Shown here piece by piece: positions 11,234 through 24,133 of a stretch of 64,000 bases of DNA. This DNA is from Karstenula rhodostoma CBS 690.94 (Eukaryota; Ascomycota; Dothideomycetes; Pleosporales; Didymosphaeriaceae): positions 1,741,666-1,805,665 of the forward strand of contig MU001496.1 in NCBI GenBank assembly GCA_010093485.1, in the 5' to 3' direction. Position 1 is the first letter of the stretch, and every line of letters starts with the position of its first letter. Under the pieces are notes generated by a model, which was not told the DNA's origin, searched no databases, and saw nothing but the letters and a program-made list of their open reading frames with translations. The translations under genes and the position numbers were made by a program.

Positions 11234-12387
11234 GTTGAGACCGGACACCAAACGCGCGGCAACGCCACCGGAACATCTTCCGCTGCTGAGACGCTTGACG
11301 GCGGGAGCAAGGAAGACTACCTAGGTACCTGCAGTGGGGTACATACCGGCCTCATGCAATCAATCCTCGAGTCCTCGAGCCAAGTTGAACCCAAGCATCG
11401 AGGAGGCGCGGTCAATGCAGCTGCACTGCCTATCCATCCGTCCGCGTCTCGAGACTAGATACGGTAAAAGCTCCAAAGACGTAAGCTTGCAGGCTCGCTC
11501 GCTCGCTCCGGACGGGTCCAGGGAACATCCCTTCGCGTGTGTGCTTGAAACTTGGAACCGGAGTCAAAGCTGCGCCGTACGCATACCATGTCCGCTATCG
11601 ACAAGGAGCGAGCGGCTCGGGGCACTTTTCATGGTCACATTGCATCGGGGGGCACAGGCCGTAAAGACATGTTCGTGTAATTATTCTCATCTCATCCTGG
11701 CTCGTGTCGTTTCATCTCATCTCATCTCATTCGGACCGTGCTGCTGGCGGAGACGGCTTCTTGAAGCAGGCAAGCAAGCAACGCCATCTGATCAGGCCGT
11801 TTCAACCGTCATCCATCGGTTCGGACCTAGAAACCCCGTTCCTTTTTGTACATGCCTAACAAAAAAATACCGAGAGCCCGGTACCGCCGTCTTTCCCTGG
11901 GGACAAGCAAGACTCTGGCGTGTGAAACGCCTCGTGCTCCTGGGTAAACAAGACGAAATATAGCCGAATTGCATCGCCCATCCAACGTCGATCGACAGAT
12001 TCCCTATGCAGCGTCAAGAGACAAGCCCACCTTCTCCCCTCCTCTCCTCTATTCTTTCTTCCGCAGTTGTTCAATGAGACCGTCCCTCACATGTATTACG
12101 TCGCCCAAGGGTGGCTGCCTCGCGGCCCCACTGTGTGCGTGTGATGGGGGAAAACGCCGCTGCAAATGCGATAAAGCTGGCTCACAGTAGCCAATAGCAG
12201 CTAAAAAATACAGTAATTGCGCAGCCAAACTTGGTTTTGGACTGGGCTGCTCGAACGCTATCCAAGACTAAGGAAAAGGACCACAACTGGAAGGCGAAAT
12301 CTTTTGATACCAAAGGGAAATTTGGGGGTTCAAGCGAGACCAGCACGCTCGAAGCGCTTTCATATCCTCTCGTCGTAGCTTTTGAAT

Positions 12388-15300
12388 CTACATGACCGTC
12401 ATTAGTTTCATCTGCGTAGATAGTTCATTGTCTGCAAGGTATTCCCTGCTGAACGGGGTCGCGGCCTCTTTGTTCGGGCTCGTGCTGGGACTCGAATAGA
12501 GTCCTTCTGCTTCCCGCAGCGTCTGTTTGACCCGGTGAGTCAGCCCATTGACGTGCGGGACAATGCGTCGAAGAGTGGCGGTATCAAATGGGACTTTCTT
12601 TGTAGGCGGAGGGGATTGTATATCCACAAGAGACTCATGCGTGCTCCTTCTCTTCTGCAGCGCCTCAATAATGGAGCGAGCTTTGGCTTCGGAATCCTTC
12701 CTAGGTCGTCCGATAGGAAGGGGCACGTCCGCGGGTGTAGCAACCGGTTCGTACCTGGACTTGGCAGGTACGGGCGAAGATTGCGGCCCGAATATCTGAT
12801 GGTTTGGTGGAAGGATGGTCTTTCTTTTTGAGTTGGTGTTGGACGGTGACTTGGATGGCGTGTTACTTTTGCCAAGCGCGTTGCTCGCTAACCCCGACCT
12901 GCGCTCCTCTGCACCATTGGGAATAGGACTAGAGCGTGACACGTCATCAAAAGCAACTTCGTCGAAACTCGGTGATGATGGTGGAGATAAGCGAGGGACG
13001 CCCTCGTGTTCGGCTTCCTGGTCCGCCAGGTCGATCATAGCGTCCACCTCTTCCCACATCGCAGCATGTGGACCGTCAAGGATGCTTAGGCAGGCGGCTC
13101 GGACTCTTTGCTCCTTGAGCTCTTCGATCAGAAGCCCCCACTCTCGTAAAAGGCCAATGTTTGCGAGGACGTTGTTCTGCTGCTCTTGAATGTGGTAGGG
13201 GACCACCATGGCCATGCCACTGTCAACCCTCTGGGACTGGACTGCTCCCAGTGCACTCGTCTTTTCTTCAAGATCAGCGAAATCAAAGTCGTCGTTCCAG
13301 TCTTCGGTGACCCCTTTGCTTCCTACACCCCAGGTACCGAATTTATTGGTGACGACTGTGCTACGTTTCCCTGTAGCATCCGGGACGACAGGCACACTCT
13401 GACTGCGAACGTGCAACCCGCTAGGCGCTCTTCGACCAACAACTCGGCCGCCCCTGCGATCTGCGTCCTTTTTCCCGTGTACTGTGCTTGGACGTGGCGG
13501 TGTACGATTGCCCGAGCTTTTATCGGCGGGTTGTTGCTCTGACCAATCGAATATGCTGCTGCGAGCCTCCCTGTCACCGTGATCAAAATTGAGATGTTGC
13601 GGCGTCACAACCCTTGAACCAGATCTTGAAGCCAACAGCTGCGGGGCAGGGCGTTTGAGTGAAACAGTCGAGGCTACGAGCGCCCCGGGCAGGCGTGGAG
13701 GTAGATCGTTCCAAGAGTCATCGTCATCGTCGTCGATTGACCATGCACTGCTGCTGCCATCGTCTTCGACTCTTGAATCCCATTCGAGTGATCCCAGGTT
13801 TAGTGGCTTCGGCATATCCGGAGGCGACGAGGGTATCAGGTTGGGGAATAGAGGCGCAGCGCTGCCTCGGGAATAGGTGGGTGAATCGTGGAAGGGCCGG
13901 TCGGGGACGGTGGTGCGAATCGGCGTCGCGATGCTCTCCTCTTCTTCGGCTATGCTTTGTTGCCCGGGAGCAGCATCGAGCGTCTGCTCCCGGAAGGTTC
14001 CTTTAGGGAGGAGGTCGCGCAGCGCTGTAACTTTGACCTTGGACGGGGGCGACTCGTCAAATATAGTTTCTATGCGCGGACCACGAGCGCCCGATGAACT
14101 TCTGGCACCGCCCGTGTGTAGCGAATCAAACGCGGTTTCACTTTGGAGGTCTGCATCGTCTTCGTCCCCTGTCCCTGCTCCACGGGCATCGTTATCTGAG
14201 CCTACTAATGTCGAGGCCTGTTCGGACGGAGCCATGGAGTTTCGTGATGGACGTGCAGCCGTCTGAGCCACTGTTGGCGATGGCGGCGGCTGATTGGTAG
14301 CGGCTGCGGCCGAGCGTTTGGCCTCACCCGTGCGCATCGACTCCGAGGTCAGATCTGGCTGCTCTGCGCTATGGTGTTGTTCAGGCAACGGTGACGCGAG
14401 CGAGGCTGCGGGAAGCCCATGTCGTGATGTGGTAGGGTGGGGCCCCGAGGCGGTAGGCATCTCATGTCGAGCAAGCGCGGAGGAGTCGGCCACCCGCTCG
14501 GAGACAGCTCCGGATTCGCCGTGTGCAGTACTACTTGGACGGTTGTCCATCGCATAGAGGGGATCGGGGCTCGCCCTCCTATGGCTCATCTTTCGCACCA
14601 GTTTTGCTCCAGGAAGGCCAGAAGTCCGTGGCCTGGAGCCGGGGTTGAGCAGGTTGGTTATGGAGAAGGAGCGTCGCGCACGTGTCGCGCCCTCGGCATT
14701 GTCCTCAGACGAGCGGCCGTGTTTGCGGTCCGCCGCTGGCTGGGTTTGATCGTTATGCGACGCCGGGACAAGAGTGGGACTGAGCGGGGTGCCAGGTCTG
14801 CTCACAAAGTACATGCTCTCGCTCCCGTCTTCACTTTCCGAATCTTCGACCACGTCTGCAGCTGCACCTGCCGAAATGGAGCGAGCCAAGAGTAACGTCG
14901 GCCTGTGCATCTTGTCGTCTGGAATGATCCTCTTGATGGCTTGTGCGGCTGCCGTGCGCTTTGACAGCGTCTTCTCTTTTGTCACTCTGGGCGTGAAGTA
15001 GTTGGTGTACTCGACCTCGCTGTCGGTGCTTGGCTGCAGTAGCTGCTCGTCTGAAGAGGGATTCTCGGCGGTCATCTCCAGCAGGGCTGTCTGGTGCTGT
15101 AGCGTGGCGGAGCGCTGGTGGCTGGTGGCAGGACGGCGGAACGAGGGCAGGCGCGACGTGGTGTTGTGGGTTGGCTTCTCGTAAGGACCGCGGACCGAAG
15201 ACGAGCGTTTGACCAGCTTGTTGGGCGGTAGCGGAGCGGGAGCGGGAAGTCGCTCGCCTGGGATCATGGGCGCAGTGGAGCCGTCATGCGAGAAAGCCAT

Positions 15301-16011
15301 GGAGCCGTTGGAGCACGACACAGAGGGCGATAGCGGGTGGGGGCCGGGGCTGGTGTCTCGGCTCGAGGACTGCGAGTTGGATATGGCGGAGAGGCGCTTG
15401 ATCCAGGACGCCCTCCGCGACTGCGGCCGGCGGGCGGTATCCAGCTCGTTTATGTTCAGTTCACCGCTCCCGATGGGGCCCTGCAGGGGCTGCGAAGCCG
15501 GGTCGCCGACCGTCAGTCTCCTCAGAGGCCGGCGCTCATGGCTGGTGAAGCGGGCTGCTGTTGTCGTAGGAGCGCGCGAGGTGGCAGGGCGTGGGTGGTG
15601 CGCGGCGGGCGGCGGACCGGCGGCGGCGGCGGTGGTGGATGCGGTGAATGTCGCGGGGGTGGTGGTTTGCACGGCAGCTTGCGTTGACGGGCGGGCCAGC
15701 TCGTTTTGTGCTGGAGTGGGCTTCCTCTTCTTCGACGGGTACGGGGGCTCTGTTTCTCGACCGAATCCCAGCCCGAGTGCAGACGCACCAAGCAGCGTTG
15801 CAGTGGCAGCAAGCTGTATCACGGCAATGCGTCAGTACAGCACTTGTGCGACCTGGGGCAGAGCTTCATGGCGGCGCTCTCGGGGGAGCAGCGCAGCGCA
15901 GTACGGCGTCGCGTCGCAAAACGAAGGACGGACGCAAGGGACAGGAGGCAGAGCAGGGCAGGGCACGGGGGGTGGTGGAGGTCTAGTATTTACCGTGGGA
16001 ACCGTTTTCAT
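12388..16011 (-). CDS. Large serine-rich fungal protein of unknown function (about 1147 aa)
   Basis: The main exon is 15813-12388 (1141 codons plus stop). A proposed first exon at 16011-15994 encodes MKTVPT and joins in phase 0 through a 180-bp intron with a GTAAAT donor, a TACTGAC branch point and a CAG acceptor. Without it the frame has no ATG near its 5' end. Most of the protein is low complexity and rich in Ser, Pro, Arg and Thr, so probably disordered. More conserved-looking parts are near the C-terminus: FGTWGVGSKGVTEDWNDDFDF, then a helical stretch with NNVLANIGLLREWGLLIEELK, a SPSKSPS-like basic segment, and a C-terminal helix with LRRIVPHVNGLTHRVKQTLR. I do not recognise the family with certainty; a cytoskeletal or septation scaffold is possible but unproven. 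The N-terminal LAATATLLGASALGLGFG stretch is hydrophobic. Confidence 0.7.
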
Positions 16012-16470
16012 CCTCGTTCCTTACTGCCTGGGCCGCCAGACGGCTTCACTCGAACGCGATGCTGGTGTTCGTAACGGCGCCGGGAGCATGCTGGGCTGGC
16101 AGTCGGTGTACCTTGGTACGGTCGCTGCAGGCGTGGGACGGTGGGGTCGCCTACTACGTTTGCTCACAGCGGACACTGGCACTGCATGTCGGAGCAAGGA
16201 GAACGAGGGAGGCAGGCTGCGGGCTGAGCAAAGTGGAGCTTCGAGGGAGCGCGAAGGCAAGAAGAAATCCGGTACAGCAGCTTGCTTCTGGGATGCTTGA
16301 AACAGGACGCGCCGGTAGCTTTAGCGAGATGTTGCCGGTGAATTGGGCCTGGCCCGGTGTTGTGTATGGCGGAAGGAATGTCAAAACACGCGCTCAGACG
16401 TCGTTCGCGCCGAGGGCCGGCGCGTGAGGGAAGGGCCATCTAGACTGTAGAGTACACGGCGCAGAGTGTA

Positions 16471-16519
16471 GTGTGCAGTGTGCAGTGTGCAGTGTGCAGT
16501 GTGCAGTGTGCAGTGTGCA
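16471..16519. repeat. (GTGTGCA)7 heptamer repeat
   Basis: Seven exact copies of GTGTGCA, followed by a TGTAC run. It lies in the divergent promoter region. Confidence 0.9.
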
Positions 16520-16584
16520 GTGTACTGTACTGTACAATGCACTCGGCAGGCCTCTTTGTTTGCTTGCCCACAAAGAAGTACATG

Positions 16585-16632
16585 CATCCATCCATGAGGC
16601 CATCCATCCATGAGGCCATCCATCCATGAGGC
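16585..16632. repeat. 16-bp minisatellite, three exact copies
   Basis: The unit CATCCATCCATGAGGC occurs three times without change, which suggests recent expansion. Confidence 0.9.
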
Positions 16633-17867
16633 CATGCGGTGCCGTGCTAAGCAGCACTCGAGCCGCACGCCCAGTGACCAGTGACAGCCCATGCGGTCCA
16701 TGTGCGTTGATACACGGCGCACGGAGCTACGGCCATGGCGCGCAAAGCAATCAGGGACGCGGTGCAGTCTGCAGTCCCTCGCAGCGTGGAATCGAATCGT
16801 GGTAGACTATTTCGGGCGCGTTGCTAGGTACATGCACAAACGCACGCTGCGATTCGCGAGCCGGACGGCCTGCTCGCGAAGCCCTGCAACTGGGACATTT
16901 CGTTTGTTTGTTGACAATGCTGCAGCCCACGCCCCTCTGCCTTGTCCTCCGCCGTCCTCATCCGTTCGTGCTTCTGACGTGCCCATGCCCAGAGCAGTTG
17001 GCCGCCTCCACCACGACGGCCTGCGGCAAAGATGGCGGGACTCGGTGCCTCCCAATTGCATCTGCCAGCTCGCCCAGCACGCAGTAGCCCTCGCGCGGCC
17101 GAAACAGCAAGCACGTCAGCCCCAGCACAAGGCGGAGAAGCGCGACCGGGATCCTCTTGTAGTGCTGCGGGCCCTTCGGAAGAGCGTCCACCGGCGGTCT
17201 GCTGGTCGAGTCCATCACCCGGGGCGTCTGCGGAGCACTGTAGACGGTAGTAGGTAGTAGGTACATGCATCGGGACAAACACAGCGAGGCACGCCAAAGC
17301 CGACTGTGAAGTGCAGTGTGTCGACTACAGCAGCACGCTGCGAAGACGCCGGGACACACGGCAGACACGCCTCAGTCGCCAGTGCTCGCTGCTCGCTGCT
17401 CGCTGCTCACTGCTTTTGGCAGGACCGGACAAGGGCGGCATGGGTGCTGGCCATGACAACACTGATGCGAGACGAGCCACCGTAACCGGGAGATCCTCGT
17501 TCAAAGACGCAAAAGAGCCTCTGCGCGGCGCCCCGGCGTCTCTCCTCCCTAGTTCCTGACGCCTGCGTGCCCCGCCATTGGCTGCCGCTCCTGTGCCCAG
17601 CTCCAAACACAAACACATCCACGTCCACAAACCGACGCTTCGTCAGACGTTGCGCTTCGCTCTTGTAGCTGCCCGCACGGCACATTCCTTGACCCCCGCT
17701 GCCTCCAACAGAACCGAGACCATCGTCGCTCAGCCCGCCCGTCTTATCGCCCGCCTTCCAGAGGAGCGCACAGCGAGCGAGGCCGTGCCGACGCCACACC
17801 GTCGTGTGAAATTTGCATCCCACTCGGTTGACCGCATCCCGTCGGACACGCCTCCACCCGCAGCACC

Positions 17868-20320
17868 ATGGAAGCTGAGATCAGAGCCCAGATCCCTGGC
17901 ATCGACCCCGTCCTTTCCGACTACTCGGTGGGCTATCTGACCCATGCTGCCAACTCCTTCACCTCGGACGCGGACCCCAATGGCCCTTCGCCGCTTGAGG
18001 AAGCCGCTGCCAGCATCACCGCCCTGCTCCTTTCCGCGTCGGGCGATCTCAGTGCCCAGAATGAGACCACCATCCACAACCTCGTAGACAAGTTCATCTC
18101 GCGTCTCAATGCCCAGAACGGCACCGACGGCGAGCGCCGCCAGATGGCTCCGTCCGCCCGGAAGCTGGACCAAGCCATCCACATGGGCTCGCGGACGCAC
18201 ATGTCCACCACGCTCGGCCTGACAGGCGGCGGCGTTGATCTTGAGTCTGCCAACGCCCGCAAAGTAGAGTCCAGGGTTGACCGTAAGAAGCTCGAGAAAG
18301 CCGAGCGCAAACTCCAGGCCAAGCAGGACCGCAAGGTCTTCAAGAATGTCGAGTATGAAGCCTCCAAGCTGCTCAACCAGCCAGACGAGACCCAGAGCTA
18401 TGAGGACTTCTACATGCAGGTCAACCCCTTGATGTTGGGTTCTGAAGCTAGCACAAAGAGCAAAGACATCAAGATTGACGGCTTTGACATTTCCATCAAT
18501 GGTCTGCGCATCTTGTCAGACACCTCGCTTACCCTCGCCTATGGCCGAAGGTATGGTCTAGTAGGTCAGAACGGTATCGGTAAATCCACGCTTCTGAGGG
18601 CCTTGAGTCGCCGTGAGGTGGCGATTCCGACGCATATTTCGATTCTACACGTCGAGCAAGAGGTAATTTTGACCACGCCTGTGGTAGTTACAGTGACTGA
18701 CCGCGACAGCTCCATGGTGATGACACTCCGGCATTGCAGGCCGTTTTAGATGCCGACGTTTGGCGGAAGCATCTTCTCAAGGAGCAGGATGTGAGCATCA
18801 ACACATGCTTTTGAAAGGACCATCTAATCTTGCTTAGAAAATCACCAAAGAGCTGGCTGACCTGGAAGCGGAGCGTGCCACCTTGGCCGACACATCAGCC
18901 GATGCCGCCGCGCTGGACAAACAGCGAGAAGGTCTCGACCAAACCCTCAGTGACATTCATGGTAAGCTCGCTGAGATGGAATCCGACAAGGCCGAATCGC
19001 GAGCAGCCAGCATTTTAGCAGGTCTGGGTTTTTCTACAGAGCGTCAACAATTCGCTACCAAGACATTCTCCGGTGGTTGGAGGATGAGATTGGCTCTTGC
19101 ACGAGCACTGTTCTGCGAGCCCGATCTGCTATTGTTGGACGAACCGTCGAACATGTTGGACGTTCCATCTATTACGTTCCTGGCAAACTACCTGCAGGGG
19201 TATCCGAGCACTGTTTTGGTCGTATCTCACGACAGGGCATTCCTGAACGAGGTAGCCACCGACATTATCCACCAACATTCCGAACGACTTGATTACTACA
19301 AGGGAGCCAACTTTGGTACGCCTGTGCCGATCAAGCTCTCAAGACATCGCTAACCGTGTTAGAATCGTTCTACGCTACCAAGGAAGAACGACGCAAGACT
19401 GCCAAGCGAGAATACGAGAAACAAATGGAAGTGCGCGCGCATCTGCAAGGTTCGTATATGCGCGGTCGGTCTTCGACATTATGACTAACCTACCTACAGC
19501 CTTCATCGACAAATTCCGGTACAATGCTGCAAAGTCGTCGGAAGCACAGTCCAGGATCAAGAAGCTTGAGAAGATGCCGGTGCTGCAAGCTCCGGAAGCT
19601 GAATATAGCGTGCATTTCAAGTTCCCCGAAGTGGAGAAGTTGTCTCCGCCCATCATCCAGATGAGCGGTGTCACCTTCGGCTACACCCCAGACAAGATCT
19701 TGCTCAAGAATGTCGACCTGGACGTACAGCTTGACTCCCGGATTGGTATTGTCGGTCCCAACGGTGCAGGTAAGACAACCGCGCTGAAACTGCTGATCGG
19801 TGCCCTTTCGCCGACGACAGGTTTGATATCACAAAACCCTCGCCTTCGCGTGGGCTTCTTCGCGCAACATCACGTGGACGCCTTGGACCTCAACGACAGC
19901 GCAGTAGGCTTCATGTCGAAGAAGTTCCACGGTAAGACGGACGAAGAGTACCGGCGTCACCTGGGCGCATTCGGTATCACGGGTATGACAGGTCTGCAGA
20001 AGATGGAACTGCTATCTGGAGGTCAGAAGTCTCGTGTCGCCTTCGCGTGTTTGTCTCTGCAGAATCCGCACATTCTCGTGCTCGACGAACCGTCGAATCA
20101 TTTGGATATCGAAGCCATGGACGCGCTCTCTGATGCGTTGCAAAAGTTTGAGGGCGGTGTGCTGATGGTCAGTCACGACGTCACCATGTTGCAGAACGTC
20201 TGTACAAGCTTGTGGGTATGTGACGACGGCACCATCGAGCACTTTGACGGCACGGTCAAGGACTACAAGAAGAGAATTACTGCGCAAGCTAACGAGGCGG
20301 GCGTGGTGGCAAAACACTAA
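17868..20320 (+). CDS. GCN20: Gcn20/ABCF3-type ABC ATPase (743 aa, 5 exons)
   Basis: Exons: 17868-18662, 18740-18790, 18838-19315, 19363-19449, 19500-20320; introns of 77, 47, 47 and 50 bp join in frame. Two ABC cassettes and no membrane segment mark an ABCF protein. First cassette: Walker A GQNGIGKST (about 233-241), signature SGGWRMR (about 360), Walker B LLLLDEPSNMLD (about 379-388). Second cassette: Walker A GPNGAGKTT (556-564), LSGGQ (642-646), Walker B ILVLDEPSNHLD. The N-terminal domain starts MEAEIRAQIPGID, as in Gcn20/ABCF3. Length matches yeast Gcn20 (752 aa). In yeast, Gcn20 with Gcn1 acts on ribosomes to activate the eIF2-alpha kinase Gcn2 during amino-acid starvation. The SNMLD variant in the first D-loop is usual for this subfamily. 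Confidence 0.95.
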
Positions 20321-20602
20321 GCCGGTCGCGATAGGTAGATGCAGAGTACAATAGATCTGATCGGACTTGTGCGTGCGATGAGCGCATGCGCCTCTCACAA
20401 GTTGTCCGTGGCACCCGTTGGTGGCCGCATTAGGTATGCGTGTGAAGCCAGATATGGAATTGATCACGTAAATAAGTACCTCACCGCTACCTTCGATGTC
20501 GAGTGTTGTTTGCTTCCATGTACATGTGCTTTGACGCTCTCGTTGGTTAGGAGCACCCCTGATGGCTGTGAGAAGCCGCTCGCTCCTAGCTCAGCACAGC
20601 AG
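20321..20602. other. GCN20 3' region up to the transposon
   Basis: About 280 bp of normal base composition between the GCN20 stop and the left target duplication of the transposon. It should contain the GCN20 polyadenylation site; no clear signal was picked out. Confidence 0.5.
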
Positions 20603-20611
20603 TGAGGCTGC
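20603..20611. repeat. Left target-site duplication, TGAGGCTGC
   Basis: The nine bases TGAGGCTGC occur immediately before the left terminal inverted repeat and again immediately after the right one at 24134-24142. Confidence 0.85.
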
Positions 20612-20686
20612 GGATCCACGTCGCGGGCAGGCCTCTAAGTAATCGCGGGCAGGCCTGTAACTAAATTCAGTTAAGTATATATAAGG
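20612..20686 (+). repeat. Left terminal inverted repeat of the transposon
   Basis: GC-rich outer half with two copies of TCGCGGGCAGGCCT, then an AT-rich inner half (CTAAATTCAGTTAAGT). It pairs with 24059-24133. Confidence 0.85.
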
Positions 20687-23600
20687 GGTCTTATAGACTA
20701 AAATATTATATAGATAAATTATATTATAATATAATTTACTATAAATATATAATATTTCTTAATAGTAAAACTATTATAATATTACTAAAGGCTTAATAGA
20801 ATAAATTTAATTAAATAAAAATCTAATTATATAAGAAAGTTCTATAATATATATATATATAAGTATAAAAGTAATTTATATATAAAATTAATTTTTATTA
20901 AATTTTAAGAAATTATTTATTTATAATATTACTTACTTTAAATTAATTCTTACTAGTTTTTATATAATATATAGTATATAGATAGAGATATTAGTATATA
21001 TTAAATTATAAGTAATTATTACTTATAGAAGCTTTTCTATATATATATTAGTATTATTATATATTATTTATAAATACTATATTAGCTATTTAGAGGTAGC
21101 CTAATTATAGATTAATAATACCTATAAATATTATATTAACTATCTAAAGGTAGTCTAATTATAGGCTAATAATATTTATAAATATTATATTAATTATTTA
21201 AAAATAGCCTAATTATAGGCTAGTAATACTTATAAATATTATATTAATTACCTAAAAGTATAGTAATTATAGACTATTACTTACTAATAAACTTCTATAT
21301 ACTAGATAAAAGCTATATTACTAGCTAAATTACTAGCTAAATTATTAACTATATTATTTAGATATTTATATTATTTAAATTTATAACTTATTTATATAGT
21401 ATTTATATTTAATATTATTAAATTAATTTATAAGGGATTATAAAAGTTTTTAATATTAATTACTAACTTATAGATACCTATATTAGTACCTCTAATAAGT
21501 AATTATTATTAAGATATTTAATTAATATAGGTTTATATTTAATATTCTAGATTAGATATTTTATATATTAAATAATAAGTTTAAGTATATATTTAATAAA
21601 TAATATATAGAAATTCTATATATATAATATTTACTAATATATATTAAAATTAATAATTTAAAAGTTTATTAACTTATAGTTTTTCTCTATTATTATATAA
21701 CTATAAGGTATACTTATTATAACTTACTAAAAACTTTTATAATAAAATAAAATATATTTTATATTTTTAACTTTTCTTATATATCTATATATAAGTATTA
21801 GTTATTAATATATAAGTATAATTATATAGTTAGTAATATAATCTTATATAGCTTTAAATATAAAATTTAATATTTAATAGATAATTTTATTAGTAATAAT
21901 ATTATTAGTAAGCTAGTAGATATTATTCTAATTCTTATAAAAACTTATAAGATATTTATATAAGTATAAAAAATTACTATTAATAGTACTTAATTATTAC
22001 TTAATATAAATATATATATCTTTAATTTTTAATATTACTATTAATTTATAATATAGGTAATAATTTATATAATAGCTAAATAAGGTATTTATATAATTAT
22101 TTAACTAGATTTTATATAGATATTACTCTATATATAGGGATATAAATTTAATACTCTAAAAATAATTTTTAGAGATTTTAATAGTTTTTATATTAAATAT
22201 TTAATAATATATTTTTATAAAATTTTTAATTTCTAGTATATTAATCTAGTTAGTATTATTATAATATTAGCTAAGCTCCTTTATATATATAATATATATA
22301 TAAGTCTATACTAACTTATTTATATATTATTAGTAGAGTAAGTATAAAATATTTAGAAAACTTAATATAATAATATTAATAATAATAAGATTTTTATCTA
22401 TAATAATAACTTTTAGCTAGATTTTAAATTTATTAAATAGCTTTTTTAGCTAGCTAAAAATAAGATTATAGGCTCCCTTATTATATATTAATATAAAATA
22501 TATACTAAGGTATACTATATAATTACTATTATTAGAATTAATAATATTAAATAATAGTTAGTTATATTTATTTATTTTAAAGGTATAATTAATAAAGAGA
22601 GTATTTAGTATCTATATAAAAGCTTACTAATAATATAAATAAATAAAAAAAAAGTAAATAATATAATTATTAGTATTAAGTTTATATTTAGAAAACTATA
22701 AGTAGAAATTCTAGTACTAAAAATCTAACTAAAATAAAATAGTATTAGTTAAAAATAGTAATATATTAATTATACTAAATACTAGTTCTAGATTTTAGAT
22801 AGATATATTAAATTTAAAGAAATTTAGTATATAACTTATTTAAAAAAGTATTTTTTTTTTATTAATTTTTTCCTTAATAGTTTTATTTTTATTTTTAATT
22901 ATAATTCTTTATATCTATACTATAAATATAAGTTATATATATTATTATATATTAACTAGATATTTAAAAAGTTATAATATAGTATTATTATAATATTATA
23001 TATACTAGTAATAGAGATATTAAAGTATATAATTATTTTTTATTTAATATTTTTATTTTACTATTTATTTTTATATTTAGAGTATATATATATATCCTTA
23101 TATAGTAGGTAATTATATAATAAAAATTATTACTTATATTTCTAACCCTTTATATATAGAATTCTCTACTCTAAAGTCTTTAAATTAAATATATTTATAG
23201 TAATAATATATAATATATATAAATAGTTATATTTCTAAAACTTTATATTAAGTTTTTAATAATTTTTTTCTTTAATATACTTATATTTATTATATTATAA
23301 ATACTATATTTTATATTTATATTATTTATTAATAATATTTCTATATTATTTAGCCTTTTTATATATAATTTAATACTTATAGTCTTAATTATTTAAAAAT
23401 TTAATTACTACTAATAGTAATAGTAATACTATTTTAAATACTAGTTTATAAGTATATAGAGGTTCTTTATATATATAAAAACTAGTATAATTAATATTAT
23501 TATATATAATTAAATTTTTAAACTTATATTAATATAGTATATAGATACCTATTATATAAATAATATAATACTACTACTAGATAATTTCTAAAGGTTTTTT

Positions 23601-24058
23601 AATAGGTTTTTTATTATTAGAATTATTTATAATATTATTAATATTAGTATTATAAAATATTTTATATTCCTTTATATATTTATTAATAGTATTATTACTA
23701 GAATTAGATATAAAAAATATAGATATCTAAGTTATAAATATATAAAATACTAAATTCTATATTAATTTTACTAATAATAAAGTACTATTATTAATATTAA
23801 AAATATTAAAAATAGAGTTTAATATAATTATAATTAAGTTTTTATATAAAATAAATATATAATTAATTAAATTAATAAAGAGTAATAGCTAGTATTAGTA
23901 ATAGGGAGTAATAGATATAATATATAATATATAATACTAGCTAAAATACTAATATTAAAAATTTATATATTAAGTAATATAATAGTTTAATTATTAAAAA
24001 AAACTTTTTTTTTATAGTAATTTACTCTATAGAGTAGTATCTTAAAATAGTTCCTTAG

Positions 24059-24133
24059 CCTATATAAAACTTAACTAGATTTAGTTATAGGCCTGCCCGC
24101 GATTACTTAGAGGCCTGCCCGCGATATAGATCC
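24059..24133 (-). repeat. Right terminal inverted repeat of the transposon
   Basis: Read on the minus strand it matches the left end: GGATC, then CGCGGGCAGGCCTCTAAGTA, a second GCGGGCAGGCCT copy and CTAAATCTAGTTAAGT. Differences from the left copy include CACGT to TATAT, in the RIP direction. Confidence 0.85.

Larger units (their letters stand above)
10360..12387. other. Long intergenic region rich in microsatellites
   Basis: About 2 kb without a convincing gene. It holds the promoter of the 8.7-10.4 kb dehydrogenase gene and the 3' region of the large serine-rich gene. Simple repeats are frequent: (TTGCG)7 at 10531-10565, CAGTG copies at about 10571-10590, TGCA/AGCA runs near 10950-10980, GCATC/GCTTC steps near 11120-11150 and (CCCAT)n at 11186-11233. 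Open frames here follow from these repeats and their lack of stops. Confidence 0.6.
16012..17867. promoter_or_regulatory. Divergent promoter region between the serine-rich gene and GCN20
   Basis: 1.86 kb separates two divergently transcribed genes, so both promoters must lie here. No TATA box stands out. The region has a (GTGTGCA)7 run at 16471-16519, a 16-bp unit repeated exactly three times at 16585-16632, and GCTCGCT copies near 17385-17410. CT-rich sequence precedes the GCN20 start at 17868. Confidence 0.55.
20612..24133. mobile_element. Mutator-like DNA transposon (3.5 kb), RIP-degraded
   Basis: The ends are terminal inverted repeats of about 75 bp. The left end starts GGATCCACGTCGCGGGCAGG; the right end, read on the other strand, starts GGATCTATATCGCGGGCAGG. 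They continue to match for most of about 75 bases and differ mainly by C-to-T and G-to-A changes. Each end holds two copies of TCGCGGGCAGGCCT. An exact 9-bp duplication flanks the element. Long inverted repeats with a 9-bp duplication are typical of Mutator-like elements (fungal Hop type). The interior is extremely AT-rich, with TpA everywhere and almost no CpG, and no transposase frame survives, as expected after RIP. The superfamily call rests on end structure only; hAT (8-bp duplication) is less likely. Confidence 0.8.

Noticed and set aside
15814..15870. Alternative start MKLCPR for the serine-rich gene (ATG near 15871, small intron)
   Set aside because: It joins the main exon in the wrong phase. 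The MKTVPT exon at 16011-15994 joins in phase 0 with better splice signals.
15209..16300. 363-codon plus-strand frame
   Set aside because: It lies antisense to the serine-rich gene and its intron. The composition is Gly/Arg/Ser-rich with no domain.
20900..23900. Search for a surviving transposase in the AT-rich element
   Set aside because: Stops occur in all frames every few codons; no DDE-like block could be traced. Superfamily was judged only from the ends.
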